A DNA stretch of 64,000 nucleotides from Rhizobium bangladeshense (GTDB lineage: Bacteria; Pseudomonadota; Alphaproteobacteria; Rhizobiales; Rhizobiaceae): assembly GCF_001662075.1 (NCBI RefSeq), contig NZ_LYPL01000005.1, positions 186,001-250,000 of the forward strand, given 5' to 3'. The notes beneath the pieces were generated by a model. The model saw only the letters and a program-made list of their open reading frames with translations, did no database searches and was not told the origin of the DNA. The first letter of the stretch is position 1. Every line of letters starts with the position of its first letter. Position numbers and translations under genes: made by a program. Positions 10,024 through 18,791 of this stretch are shown piece after piece.

Positions 10024-10190
10024 CCCTGTTCTCCTGATTGAGGCGAAAGATCCCCCTCGCCGATCCCTTCCATAGTCTGCCGGGGCGGTACCCGGCATGC
10101 CGATGTTCCATGACACGGCATATGACTGCAAGGGAAAGCTGGGCCAGACGGCACTCTTTCCAAGAGGGGCGGGACAAAAAAGCTCGGCTG

Positions 10191-10505
10191 CTACCGCGGC
10201 ATTCGTCGCCGGCGTCGTTTCGGCGGAGTTCGTGCACAGCCTCGACAATATTCGGAACCGTGGAGAGTGCTATGAACAGAAAAGGGAACGAGGCGATGAA
10301 AGCGCCGCCCGGCTCGAGAGACAAGGAGCGTGCCGACGCCATAGAACAGCACGACCGGCAGGGCGAAGATCAACACCTGCAGGGGTCCGTCGCAATCGGG
10401 AGCATCGATGCCCTGGGCGCGATAGGCGTTGGCCGGCAAAACGACGGCCAACGCGGGAAGCGGCATTGCGAGCAGCAGGATGAGGTAACCGACGATGGCC
10501 TGCAT
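10191..10505 (-). CDS. Small membrane protein of unknown function
   Basis: A 104-residue product with two hydrophobic segments (residues 4-24 and about 45-62), ending in a strongly basic tail (PPKRRRRRMPR). It lies 26 bases downstream of the omp10-type gene in the same direction and may be cotranscribed. I recognise no family. The membrane pattern and start ATG support a real gene, but the Arg-rich tail could mean the true frame ends differently or the gene is decaying. Confidence 0.5.
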   Translation of the reverse strand: MQAIVGYLILLLAMPLPALAVVLPANAYRAQGIDAPDCDGPLQVLIFALPVVLFYGVGTLLVSRAGRRFHRLVPFSVHSTLHGSEYCRGCARTPPKRRRRRMPR

Positions 10506-10531
10506 GGTGCTTTCGGCCTATCGCCTCACTT

Positions 10532-10900
10532 TCAGCCGCGTCGGGAAAGGGTGAATTGGGCGCCGGAATCCGAGGTGCAATTGAGCTGGCTCGGATTGAC
10601 GAGGGCGCAATTGACCTTGGATTGGGTCTTGCGCACCAGCGAGGTCATATTGATCTCCACCAGCGTCGGCGAGGTATTGATGTAGGTGCCCGAGGCGAGA
10701 AGCTGGTTGCTGTCGGTGGTGCGGGTTGTGAAAGTCCCGCCCTGGAAGGTGGAAACGATGCCGTTCGGATCGCTCCAATTGCCTTCGACGCCGGTGGCGG
10801 CGGGTGCGGCCGCAATCGGCATGGGGCGCGGCTCCGATGAAACGCAGCCGGCAAGAGCGGCCGCGGCACCGACAAGAACGAGACCAGTTCTGATTTTCAT
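10532..10900 (-). CDS. omp10: Omp10-type outer membrane lipoprotein
   Basis: From ATG 10900 the 122-residue product has a lipoprotein signal with lipobox LAGC (cysteine near residue 18). The mature part carries GVEGNWSDPNGIVSTF, TTRTTDSNQLLASG and SKVNCALVNPSQLNCTS, which match what is known of Brucella Omp10, including the paired cysteines and the C-terminal FSLTRR-like end (here FTLSRRG). It is anchored in the outer membrane; function beyond structural or surface antigen is unclear. It precedes the small membrane-protein gene. Confidence 0.88.
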   Translation of the reverse strand: MKIRTGLVLVGAAAALAGCVSSEPRPMPIAAAPAATGVEGNWSDPNGIVSTFQGGTFTTRTTDSNQLLASGTYINTSPTLVEINMTSLVRKTQSKVNCALVNPSQLNCTSDSGAQFTLSRRG

Positions 10901-11026
10901 AAGGCTTCTCCCGGCGATTCGGCGTGGCGGTCGCCCGCCAAGTTCGGGCAAAACATGGCGTGCGCCCGCCATGATGGCAAGGCTTGGCGCGGCGGGGGCG
11001 CCATTTATACAGCCAGCGTTACAAAA

Positions 11027-11048
11027 ATGCCCGCCTTGCGGCGGGCAT
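11027..11048 (-). terminator. Rho-independent terminator of the homospermidine synthase gene
   Basis: A 9-bp perfect stem (ATGCCCGCC at 11027-11035, its complement at 11040-11048) with a 4-nt loop, and AAAAA on the plus strand just before it, giving a U-run in the minus-strand RNA. It is 23 bases after the hss stop codon. Confidence 0.8.
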
Positions 11049-11071
11049 CATCGATGCTTGTGCGAGCACTC

Positions 11072-12523
11072 TCAGCGAACGAGAATGTTGCGGAACTGCC
11101 ACGGATCCTTGGTGTCGATGTCCTCCGGGAAGAGGCCCGGACGGCCGTCGAGCGGGGTCCAGTCGGTGTAATGACCTTCGACCGGGCCGAGATAGGGCAT
11201 CTGCACTTCGAGGCAGCGCTTGTAGTCGATCTCGTCGGCTTCGACGATGCCGGCCGTCGGGTGTTCCAGCGCCCAGACCATGCCGGCGAGAACGGCTGAT
11301 GTGACCTGCAGGCCGGTGGCGTTCTGGTAGGGCGCGATGCGGCGGGTTTCTTCGAGCGACAGTCGCGAGCCATACCAGTAGGCGTTCTTCTCATGGCCGT
11401 AGAGCAGGACGCCGAGTTCGTCGATGCCGTCCTCCAATTCGTCCTCGTCGAGAACGTGATGGACCGGCTGCGACGTGCCACCATTGCCGAACATCTCGTG
11501 CAGGGAGAGCACCGCGTCATTGGCCGGATGATAGGCGTAGTGGCAGGTCGGGCGGAAGGTCACTTCGCCGTCCTTGTCGCGGACCGTGAAATAATCGGCG
11601 ATCGAGATCGACTCGTTATGGGTGACGAGGAAGCCATATTGCGGACCGGGCGTCGGGCACCAGGTGCGCACGCGGGTGTTGGCGCCCGGCTGCTCCAGGT
11701 AGATCGCCGCCTTGTTGCCCTTCTTGTGCTTCTTGGCGTTCTTCGGCATCCATTCTTCATGCGTGCCCCAGCCGAGTTCGGCCGGCTGCATGCCTTCGGA
11801 GATGAAGCCTTCGACGGACCAGGTGTTCCAAAAGACGTTGAGCGGCTTCGGATGCTTGGTGCGCTGGGTGTCGCGCTCGGCAATGTGGATGCCCTTGACG
11901 CCGAGCTTCTTCATCAGCTTGGCCCAGCCTTCGCGGTCGTGCTGGTCCGGCTCCTCGAACTTGACGCCAATGTCATTGGCGAGGTTGACCAGCGCCTGCT
12001 TGACGAACCAGGAGACCATGCCCGGATTGGCGCCGCAGGTGGAGACGGCGGTGGCGCCGCCCGGGTTCTTCGCCTTTTCCTTGCGCACGGTTTCGCGCAG
12101 CGCATAGTTGGTGCGGTCGGCGTTGCTCATGCTCTTGTCGAAATAGAAGCCGAGCCAGGGCTCGACGACCGTGTCGATGTAGAGAACGTCGAGCTTGCGG
12201 CAGAGCTTGATGATGTCGAGCGAGGAGGTGTCGACCGAGAGGTTGACGCAGAAGCCCTGGCCTTCACCATCCGTCAGGAGCGGCTTCAGCAGCTCCTTGT
12301 AATTGTCCTTGGTGACATATTCCTTGATGTGGCGGACGCCGTGCTTCTTCAGAATCTCCATGTCGGAGGGTTCTTCACGCGGGTCGATGACGACCATCCG
12401 GCTCTTGTCGAATTTGAAGTGGCGCTCGATCAGCGGCAGGGTGCCGCGGCCGATGGAGCCAAAGCCGATCATCACGATCGGACCGGTAATTTCGGCATAT
12501 ACCGGATGGTTCTTTTCCGTCAT
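11072..12523 (-). CDS. hss: Homospermidine synthase
   Basis: NAD-dependent enzyme that makes sym-homospermidine from two putrescines, the characteristic polyamine of rhizobia. The 483-residue product has an N-terminal Rossmann domain (GPIVMIGFGSIGRGTLPLI, about residues 14-32) and a saccharopine-dehydrogenase-like C-terminal region. CGANPGMVSWFVKQAL and NVFWNTWSVEGFISEG are typical family segments. Length is normal. A good Shine-Dalgarno (CAGGAG) precedes ATG 12523. It is monocistronic with its own terminator. Confidence 0.95.
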   Translation of the reverse strand: MTEKNHPVYAEITGPIVMIGFGSIGRGTLPLIERHFKFDKSRMVVIDPREEPSDMEILKKHGVRHIKEYVTKDNYKELLKPLLTDGEGQGFCVNLSVDTSSLDIIKLCRKLDVLYIDTVVEPWLGFYFDKSMSNADRTNYALRETVRKEKAKNPGGATAVSTCGANPGMVSWFVKQALVNLANDIGVKFEEPDQHDREGWAKLMKKLGVKGIHIAERDTQRTKHPKPLNVFWNTWSVEGFISEGMQPAELGWGTHEEWMPKNAKKHKKGNKAAIYLEQPGANTRVRTWCPTPGPQYGFLVTHNESISIADYFTVRDKDGEVTFRPTCHYAYHPANDAVLSLHEMFGNGGTSQPVHHVLDEDELEDGIDELGVLLYGHEKNAYWYGSRLSLEETRRIAPYQNATGLQVTSAVLAGMVWALEHPTAGIVEADEIDYKRCLEVQMPYLGPVEGHYTDWTPLDGRPGLFPEDIDTKDPWQFRNILVR

Positions 12524-12714
12524 TCTTTTCTCCTGTGGAAGGGGACGAAGGCGATCAGCCTGAAGAATTCTTTTGAAATTGCCGCAGAAATTGCGAGGTG
12601 ACCGGCTCTAACCACAAAACGGCGTCACAATAAAGAGCGTTGAGGGTGAAAGGCCAAATATCGGGCGGGCGGGCCGGCAAGGGGCGAGGGGAACATCCGC
12701 CCGCTCTGTAAAAA

Positions 12715-12999
12715 TCAGCGCTTCAGGATTTCCAACCCTTCGGCCGTCGTGGTCACGGCGAGCTCGGTAATGTCGTATGCGGCGACGCCATGGATGGTGA
12801 AGGGATCGGCGGCGACATAGGCTTCGATAGCGGCGCGGTCGCCGATTGCGAGGATTACGCCGCCGGTGCGCGGTATCTTGCGGCCGGAGGCGAGGAACCA
12901 GCCCTTGGCATAACCCTCTTTCACCCAGGCCATGTGCGGCTCCATGTACCTGTCGGCTTCGTCATTGGGCTTGAGATAGGTGAGGGAGAGAATGAACAT
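12715..12999 (-). CDS. YciI family protein
   Basis: A 94-residue ferredoxin-like-fold protein. It begins MFILSLTYLKPNDEADRYM with the family His in EPHMAWVKEG, and has the DPFTIHGVAAYDI C-terminal strand typical of YciI proteins that act on small acidic metabolites; most have no proven function. I choose ATG 12999, three bases below the stop of the pabC-like gene, so it is the last gene of a pabB-pabC-yciI operon. The longer upstream frame is overlap with pabC. Confidence 0.85.
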   Translation of the reverse strand: MFILSLTYLKPNDEADRYMEPHMAWVKEGYAKGWFLASGRKIPRTGGVILAIGDRAAIEAYVAADPFTIHGVAAYDITELAVTTTAEGLEILKR

Positions 13000-13001
13000 G
13001 G

Positions 13002-13631
13002 TCAGCTCCTGACAAGATTGGCGCGGATCAGACCGCGCAGCGAGTTGCCGATATAAAGCGTGCCGGCATCGAGATCGGCAAGTGTGAGCCGGCCGACACG
13101 CGCCTTGCGCGCGCAAATGAGCTCGGTGCGCAGCACGCCCGCAAGCAGGCCACAGGAGATCGGCGGAGTGCGCAGCGTGCCGGTCCCGTCATCCAGGAAG
13201 ACGGAGGTGATGGTGCCCTCGCAGACCTCGGCGCGCTCGTTCAACAGGATGACTTCATCAGCCTCATCGGGCGCATATTCGGCGCGCGCCGTCTCGTAGA
13301 CGGCGCGGCGCGTGGTCTTGTGGCGCAACAGCCTGTCGGAGGAATCGAGGCGGGTCTCGGCGATGCGCACCGTCCAGACCGTCTTCGGCGCCAGCGGCAC
13401 GAAAGCCGCGCTCGTTACCTCGATGCGGCCCTGCGCGTCGAAGCTCAGGCGGATGCGCAGCGGACCGGCAGAGCCTGCAACGGCGTCCTCGAGCTTGGCG
13501 GTCGCCTCGATCGGCCGTGGGAAGCGGAGGCGACGGGCGGAGCGGGAAAGCCGGGCGAGATGCAGCCGCAGGCGGATGAAGCCGTCGCCGGGCTGCCAGC
13601 GCAGCGTCTCGATCAGAGAAAAGTCGGTCAT
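13002..13631 (-). CDS. pabC: Class IV aminotransferase (4-amino-4-deoxychorismate lyase-like)
   Basis: PLP enzyme of fold type IV, 209 residues. It contains the family features around residues 105-155 (HKTTRRAVYETARAEYAPD with the catalytic Lys, then ADEVILLNERAEVCEGTITSVF). Its start ATG 13631 overlaps the pabB stop as ATGA, so translation is probably coupled. The context points to release of p-aminobenzoate for folate synthesis. Branched-chain aminotransferases share the fold, so the specific reaction is inferred from position. Confidence 0.88.
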   Translation of the reverse strand: MTDFSLIETLRWQPGDGFIRLRLHLARLSRSARRLRFPRPIEATAKLEDAVAGSAGPLRIRLSFDAQGRIEVTSAAFVPLAPKTVWTVRIAETRLDSSDRLLRHKTTRRAVYETARAEYAPDEADEVILLNERAEVCEGTITSVFLDDGTGTLRTPPISCGLLAGVLRTELICARKARVGRLTLADLDAGTLYIGNSLRGLIRANLVRS

Positions 13632-14785
13632 CGCGCGATCCATTGGTCGCCGACGGCGAAGCGGGCCTTGAGCAGGCACTCCTCGTATTCGGCCTCGGCG
13701 GTCGAATCGAAGACGATGCCGCCGCCGACATTAAAGACGGCCCTGCCGCGCTCAAAAAGCGTGATGGTGCGGATCGCGACGGAGAAACGCATGGCGCCGC
13801 TGGGGGAGATCATGCCGATCGCGCCGCAATAGGCATCGCGGGGAGCATCTTCGAGCGCGTGGAGGATTTCCATCGCCCGCATCTTCGGCGCCCCGGTGAT
13901 CGAACCACAGGGAAAGAGGGCGGCGAAGATGTCGCGGATCGAAAGGCGGGGGCGCAGCCTCGCCTGCACATGGCTGACCATCTGGTGGACGGTCGGATAG
14001 GTTTCGACATCGAAGAGTTTCGGGACATCGAGCGTGCCGACCTCGGTGATGCGAGAGATATCGTTGCGCAGAAGATCGACGATCATGCGGTTTTCGGCCT
14101 GCGTCTTGATATCATTGCGCATGGCCGTGATGATTTCGGCATCCTCGGCGGCGGTGGCGCCGCGTTTGGCCGTGCCCTTCATCGGATGAGTCTCGATCCA
14201 GCCTTGCTCATCGGTACGGAAGAACAGTTCGGGCGAGCGCGACAGGATGACGGGGCCGCCGAGATCGACCAGCGCGCCGTATTTGACCGGCTGGCGTTCG
14301 ATCAGCGACCAGAAGGCGGCGCGAGGATCGCCGTTCCAGTGGACCTCGACCGGCATGGTGAGGTTCGCCTGGTAGGCGTCGCCGAGCCTGAGATGCTCGT
14401 GAAGCCGGTCGAAGCGCTCTTTATATATAGGGAAATCCCAGGCGGCTTTCGGTTCGGTGAGGAATTCCTCGTTTTCGAGACGCTGTTTCGGCTGGGCGAG
14501 CGGATGTGTGTCCGGTTGCGGCGCGTCGAAGATGCCGAAAAGGAGAAGCGGTGTTTCGCGGTTTTCGCCGGCGAAGGAAGCAAGTTTTTCCTCGAAGAGA
14601 TACCCGGCCTCGTAGGCCATGTAACCGGCAAGCCATTTGCCTTCGGTCTTTGCTTCTTCCATGCGGGCGAGGCCGCTGAAGAATTCGGCGGGCGTTCGCG
14701 CGACGATGATTTCAGCCGGCTCGGCGAAAAGCATCACCTGACTGGTCGTATCGTCGCGGAAGAGAATATAGGGTTGATCGGCCAC
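13628..14785 (-). CDS. pabB: Aminodeoxychorismate synthase component I
   Basis: Converts chorismate plus ammonia to 4-amino-4-deoxychorismate for folate synthesis in the cytoplasm. The 385-residue chorismate-binding enzyme carries the family core: HPMKGTAKRG, NRMIVDLLRNDISRI, FPCGSITGAPKMRAMEIL and AIRTITLFERGRAVFNVGGGIV. It is the first gene of the pabB-pabC-yciI operon. No PabA glutaminase partner is visible in this window. Confidence 0.93.
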   Translation of the reverse strand: MADQPYILFRDDTTSQVMLFAEPAEIIVARTPAEFFSGLARMEEAKTEGKWLAGYMAYEAGYLFEEKLASFAGENRETPLLLFGIFDAPQPDTHPLAQPKQRLENEEFLTEPKAAWDFPIYKERFDRLHEHLRLGDAYQANLTMPVEVHWNGDPRAAFWSLIERQPVKYGALVDLGGPVILSRSPELFFRTDEQGWIETHPMKGTAKRGATAAEDAEIITAMRNDIKTQAENRMIVDLLRNDISRITEVGTLDVPKLFDVETYPTVHQMVSHVQARLRPRLSIRDIFAALFPCGSITGAPKMRAMEILHALEDAPRDAYCGAIGMISPSGAMRFSVAIRTITLFERGRAVFNVGGGIVFDSTAEAEYEECLLKARFAVGDQWIAR

Positions 14786-14839
14786 GCAACGCTTTCAGTT
14801 TGTTCTGCTCCCCATGGCTCGGATGCGATCGGGAGCCTC

Positions 14840-15003
14840 AGCTATTTTCTCTCTTCTTCCCTCGGGGAGAAGATGCCCGAAGGGTAGATGAGGGGATGGA
14901 GCGAAGCGACGTCCTGAGCGTATGCGAAGGAGAGGTTCTGCCGTGTCGCCCCCTCATCCGCCTGCCGGCACCTTCTCCCCGAGGGGAGAAGGGACTCGCT
15001 CTC
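14840..15003. repeat. Rhizobial intergenic repeat with imperfect inverted ends
   Basis: Between pabB and pepF the sequence contains TCTTCCCTCGGGGAGAAGA on the left, and CCCCCTCATCCGCCTGCCGG followed by CCTTCTCCCCGAGGGGAGAA on the right. The outer blocks are inverted repeats rich in CTTCTCCCC, a motif common between rhizobial genes. It can fold into a long hairpin and probably ends at the pepF stop codon. Confidence 0.6.
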
Positions 15004-16857
15004 TTACGCCCTATCCAAAGCCTCCAACTCATCGATCAGCCCTTCGATCATCGACAGGCCCTGGCTCCAGAACGACGGATCGGTGGCGTCGAGGCCGAAA
15101 GGCTTCAGCAGTTCGGTATGATGCTTGGTGCCGCCGGCCTTCAGCAGTTCGAAATACTTCTCCTGGAAGCCCTTCTCGGCCTTCCGGTAGACGGCATAGA
15201 GCGAATTCACCAGGCAATCGCCGAAAGCATAGGCGTAGACATAGAAGGGCGAGTGGATGAAGTGGGGGATATAGGCCCAATAGGTCTCGTAGCCCTCGGA
15301 AATGCTGATCGCCGGCCCGAGGCTTTCGGACTGGACGGAGAGCCAGAGTTCGCCGATGTCGTCGGCAGTGAGCTCACCCGATTTGCGGGCGGTGTGCAGC
15401 TGGCGTTCGAACTCGTAGAAGGCGATCTGGCGCACGACCGTGTTGATCATGTCCTCGACCTTCTGGGCGAGCATCGCTTTGCGCTCGCGCCTGTCGGTGG
15501 TCTTTTCGAGAAGCGCGCGGAAGGTCAGCATCTCGCCGAAGACGGAGGCGGTTTCGGCAAGCGTCAACGGCGTCTGGCACATCAGCGCCCCTTGCGCGCC
15601 GGCCAGAACCTGGTGCACGCCGTGGCCGAGTTCATGGGCAAGCGTCATCACGTCGCGGGGCTTGCCCAAGTAATTGACGAGCACATAGGGATGGGCTGAG
15701 GGAACCGTCGGATGGGCGAAGGCGCCGGGCGCCTTGCCGGGGCGGACCGGGGCGTCGATCCATTGCTCGTCGAAGAAGCGCCTGGCGATATCAGCCATCT
15801 CGGGGGCAAAATTGCCATAGGCCGACAGCACCGTGTCCTTGGCGTCGGACCAGGAGATGACGGCGCTGGAGGTTTCCGGGAGCGGCGCGTTGCGGTCCCA
15901 GAAGTTCATCTGCTCCATGCTGAGCCATTTCGCCTTCATCTTATAATAGCGGTGCGAAAGGCGGGGATAGGCTTCGCGGACGGCGGCTGCGAGCGCATCG
16001 ACGACCTCGCGCTCGACACGGTTTGCGAGGTGCCTGGAGTCGGCAATGTCCTCGAAGCCGCGCCAGCGGTCGGAGATGTCCTTGTCCTTGGCAAGCGTGT
16101 TGGTGATCAGAGTGAAGATGCGGATATTGGCCTTGAATGTCTCAGCGAGCGCCATGGCGGCCTTGCGGCGCACGTCCGGATCCTTCTCCTGCAACATGTT
16201 CAAGGCCACCTCGAGCGGCACTTTCTCGCCGTCGATCTCGTAGCGGAGTTCCGCCATGGTTTCGTCGAATAGGCGATTGAAGGCGGAGGCCGATGTCATC
16301 GACTTTTCGAGGAAGAGCTGCTCCAGCCTGTCATCGAGCTGATAGGGCTTGTCCTTCCTGAGGTCGATGAGCCAAGGACGATAATGGCCGGCATCGGGGT
16401 CGTTGGCGATGCAGGCGTCGATGACCGCGTCGTCGATGCGGTTCAGTTCCAGCGCGAAGAACAGGAGATGGCCCGAGAATTCGGTAATCTTGGCCTGCAC
16501 GTCGCCGTAAAGCTTGCCGTTGGTCGGGTTTGTGGTGTCGGAGAAATAAGTCAGGCCGGCAAAGGAGCCGAGGCGGCCCATAATGTCATCAAGTGCTTCA
16601 TATTCTTTCAGCGCCGCGCCGATGCCTTCAATGCCGGTTTTCGTCGCGGCGTCGGCGAGTTTGCCCTTCCACCTTTCCTCGAAGGCGATTGCAGCCTTGC
16701 CGGCCTTTTCCATGTCGGCGACGAAGGCGGTTGACGTGGCGGAGGGATAGAGGTCCTGCAGCTTCCAGACCGGCAGATCGCCGAGCGCCGGATCGGCGGG
16801 CCCAGCTGGCGCTGCAGGCGACAAGCGAAGGCTGGCGTGCGGGAGCTTGATTTTCAT
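15004..16857 (-). CDS. pepF: Oligoendopeptidase F (M3B metallopeptidase)
   Basis: Cytoplasmic zinc endopeptidase that trims short peptides. From ATG 16857 the product is 617 residues. The HExxH zinc site is in TLAHELGHGVHQVLAG (about residues 405-420), with the downstream E ligand in QTPLTLAETASVFGEM, as in family M3B. N-terminal helical PepF domain occupies about 130-200. The open frame continues upstream to 17343, but that part is antisense to the response-regulator gene; MKIKLPHASLRL is the natural start. Confidence 0.93.
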   Translation of the reverse strand: MKIKLPHASLRLSPAAPAGPADPALGDLPVWKLQDLYPSATSTAFVADMEKAGKAAIAFEERWKGKLADAATKTGIEGIGAALKEYEALDDIMGRLGSFAGLTYFSDTTNPTNGKLYGDVQAKITEFSGHLLFFALELNRIDDAVIDACIANDPDAGHYRPWLIDLRKDKPYQLDDRLEQLFLEKSMTSASAFNRLFDETMAELRYEIDGEKVPLEVALNMLQEKDPDVRRKAAMALAETFKANIRIFTLITNTLAKDKDISDRWRGFEDIADSRHLANRVEREVVDALAAAVREAYPRLSHRYYKMKAKWLSMEQMNFWDRNAPLPETSSAVISWSDAKDTVLSAYGNFAPEMADIARRFFDEQWIDAPVRPGKAPGAFAHPTVPSAHPYVLVNYLGKPRDVMTLAHELGHGVHQVLAGAQGALMCQTPLTLAETASVFGEMLTFRALLEKTTDRRERKAMLAQKVEDMINTVVRQIAFYEFERQLHTARKSGELTADDIGELWLSVQSESLGPAISISEGYETYWAYIPHFIHSPFYVYAYAFGDCLVNSLYAVYRKAEKGFQEKYFELLKAGGTKHHTELLKPFGLDATDPSFWSQGLSMIEGLIDELEALDRA

Positions 16858-17064
16858 AGACGCAATTCCTCTCCACTTTAAAACAGGTCTGTTTGAATAA
16901 GCGTGAGAACGCCCCGCATCAAGGGCCTTTCGCCCCATCAAAGGCCTCGCTTCGGCACGAAAATCGGTCGTTGCAATCGTTAAAATGCAATTATTTCTCA
17001 AAACTGGATGTTCAAGCCTTTCTGCGAGAGTGCCCTCCATGGTTTCGCATGAAGTGAGGCGACA

Positions 17065-18612
17065 ATGACCGGTTACAATGAGCTCAAGGGAGCAGGGCAA
17101 ATCCTCGTGGTCGAAGACGACCCGGTACAGCGCCGCCTGCTCAAGAACGCAATCGAGCGTCACGGCCATGTCGTGCACCAGGCGGAAAACGGCCGGATCG
17201 GCCTTGAAATGGTCAAGCGCGACAGCGGCCTTTTCAACGTCATCGTCCTCGACCTGATGATGCCCGAGATGACCGGCCTCGAATTCCTCGACGCGCTTCA
17301 CGAATTCGGCACGCAAATCCCCGTCATCGTCCAGACGGGGCAAGGCGGCATCGAAACCGTGGTGCAGGCGATGCGCGCCGGCGCCTTCGATTTCGTCGTC
17401 AAGCCGGTCTCCCCCGAACGCATCGCCACGTCGATCTCGAATGCAATGAAGCTCGACCAGCGCGAGGTGAAGGCACGGGCCGGACGCCGGTCGCGCTCAG
17501 GCTCCGTCGGTTTCGACGACATCGTTTCGGCCAGCCCGGCAATGCTCCGCGTCATCGATCTTGCCCAGCGGGCGGCGCAATCCAACATTCCCGTCGTGCT
17601 CGAAGGCGAATCCGGTGTCGGCAAGGAGCTGGTGGCGCGCGCCATCCAGTCCGGCGGCGAACGCTCGAACAAGCCGTTCGTCACCGTCAATTGCGGAGCC
17701 ATCCCGCACAATCTCGTCGAGAGCATTCTCTTCGGCCATGAAAAGGGCGCGTTCACCGGCGCGACCGAACGTCACATCGGCAAGTTCATGGAAGCCGACG
17801 GCGGCACCATCTTCCTCGATGAGATCGGCGATCTGCCACTCGAGGTGCAGGTGAAGCTGCTGCGCGCCGTGCAGCAGGGCGAGATCGAGACCGTCGGTGC
17901 GCGCACCGCCCACAAGGTCAATGTCCGACTGATCTCGGCGACCAACAAGGATCTGATCGAGGAGGTCAAGAATGGCCATTTCCGCGAGGATCTCTACTAT
18001 CGCCTCAACGTCTTCCCGATCACCATTCCGGCGCTGCGCAAGCGCAAGGAAGATATTCCGCACCTGGTGCGCGTCTTTGCCGATCGCTTCTCCAGCGAGC
18101 AGAAGAACGGCCGTCGCATGACGGTGAACTCCGGCGCGCTGGCGCTTTTGACCGCCTATGACTGGCCGGGCAACATCCGCCAGCTCGAAAACGCGATCTT
18201 CCGCGCGGTCGTTCTGGCCGAGGGGCCGGAGCTGACCGAGGCGGATTTCCCGCAGATCGCCGCCCAGCTTCCGGAATATGAGGTGGTGGATCACCTGGCG
18301 CTCGTGGCCGACAATACCGGCCACGACCCGGACGAGGCATATAGCGAAGAATACCGGGTTCCGGCGCACGGGGAGGTTCACCACCACCGCCTGTCCGAAA
18401 CCTCCGAAAATGCAATCGCCAGCATCAACCCCTCGGGCGACGTGCGCAAGCTTGCCGATGTCGAGGAGGAACTCATCCGATTCGCGCTTAAATTTTATCG
18501 CGGACAGATGAGTCAAGTGGCACGCAAGCTTGGCATCGGGCGGTCCACACTTTATCGCAAGCTCAAAGATTACGGCATAGATCCCGATAATCCCCAGAAA
18601 GATGCGGCCTAA
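17065..18612 (+). CDS. Sigma-54-dependent response regulator (NtrC family)
   Basis: Transcription activator of RpoN promoters, 515 residues. Domain order: receiver (about 12-125, phospho-acceptor Asp in VIVLDLMMPE), AAA+ sigma-54 interaction domain (about 150-390, Walker A GESGVGKE, GAFTGA loop in EKGAFTGATERH, Walker B TIFLDEIGDLP), and a C-terminal Fis-type HTH (GIGRSTLYRKLKDYGI). No histidine kinase is adjacent, so its signal partner must lie elsewhere. Position beside the DUF882 gene is common in rhizobia. It is not NtrC, NtrX or NifA by neighbourhood. Confidence 0.92.
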   Translation: MTGYNELKGAGQILVVEDDPVQRRLLKNAIERHGHVVHQAENGRIGLEMVKRDSGLFNVIVLDLMMPEMTGLEFLDALHEFGTQIPVIVQTGQGGIETVVQAMRAGAFDFVVKPVSPERIATSISNAMKLDQREVKARAGRRSRSGSVGFDDIVSASPAMLRVIDLAQRAAQSNIPVVLEGESGVGKELVARAIQSGGERSNKPFVTVNCGAIPHNLVESILFGHEKGAFTGATERHIGKFMEADGGTIFLDEIGDLPLEVQVKLLRAVQQGEIETVGARTAHKVNVRLISATNKDLIEEVKNGHFREDLYYRLNVFPITIPALRKRKEDIPHLVRVFADRFSSEQKNGRRMTVNSGALALLTAYDWPGNIRQLENAIFRAVVLAEGPELTEADFPQIAAQLPEYEVVDHLALVADNTGHDPDEAYSEEYRVPAHGEVHHHRLSETSENAIASINPSGDVRKLADVEEELIRFALKFYRGQMSQVARKLGIGRSTLYRKLKDYGIDPDNPQKDAA

Positions 18613-18791
18613 GCCCGCATTTGTTAAGACTCGGGCAACCACGATTTGTTACTGTTCATAAACCACTTGTTAGTGGCTCGTTCACTATGTAAAGAAAAGG
18701 TTGATCATGTGTGGCATTTTTGCCATCGTGTGACCGCATTTGACAGTCATCTGGGACAGTACGGGACATTGTCTGTCTGACGGGGATCGAG

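Noticed and set aside
16858..17343. N-terminal extension of pepF by 162 codons
   Set aside because: It is antisense to the response regulator start and lacks PepF similarity; MKIKLPHASLRL at 16857 is the natural start.
17497..18642. Minus-strand 381-codon frame under the response regulator
   Set aside because: Shadow frame; receiver, AAA+ and Fis motifs on the plus strand are unambiguous.
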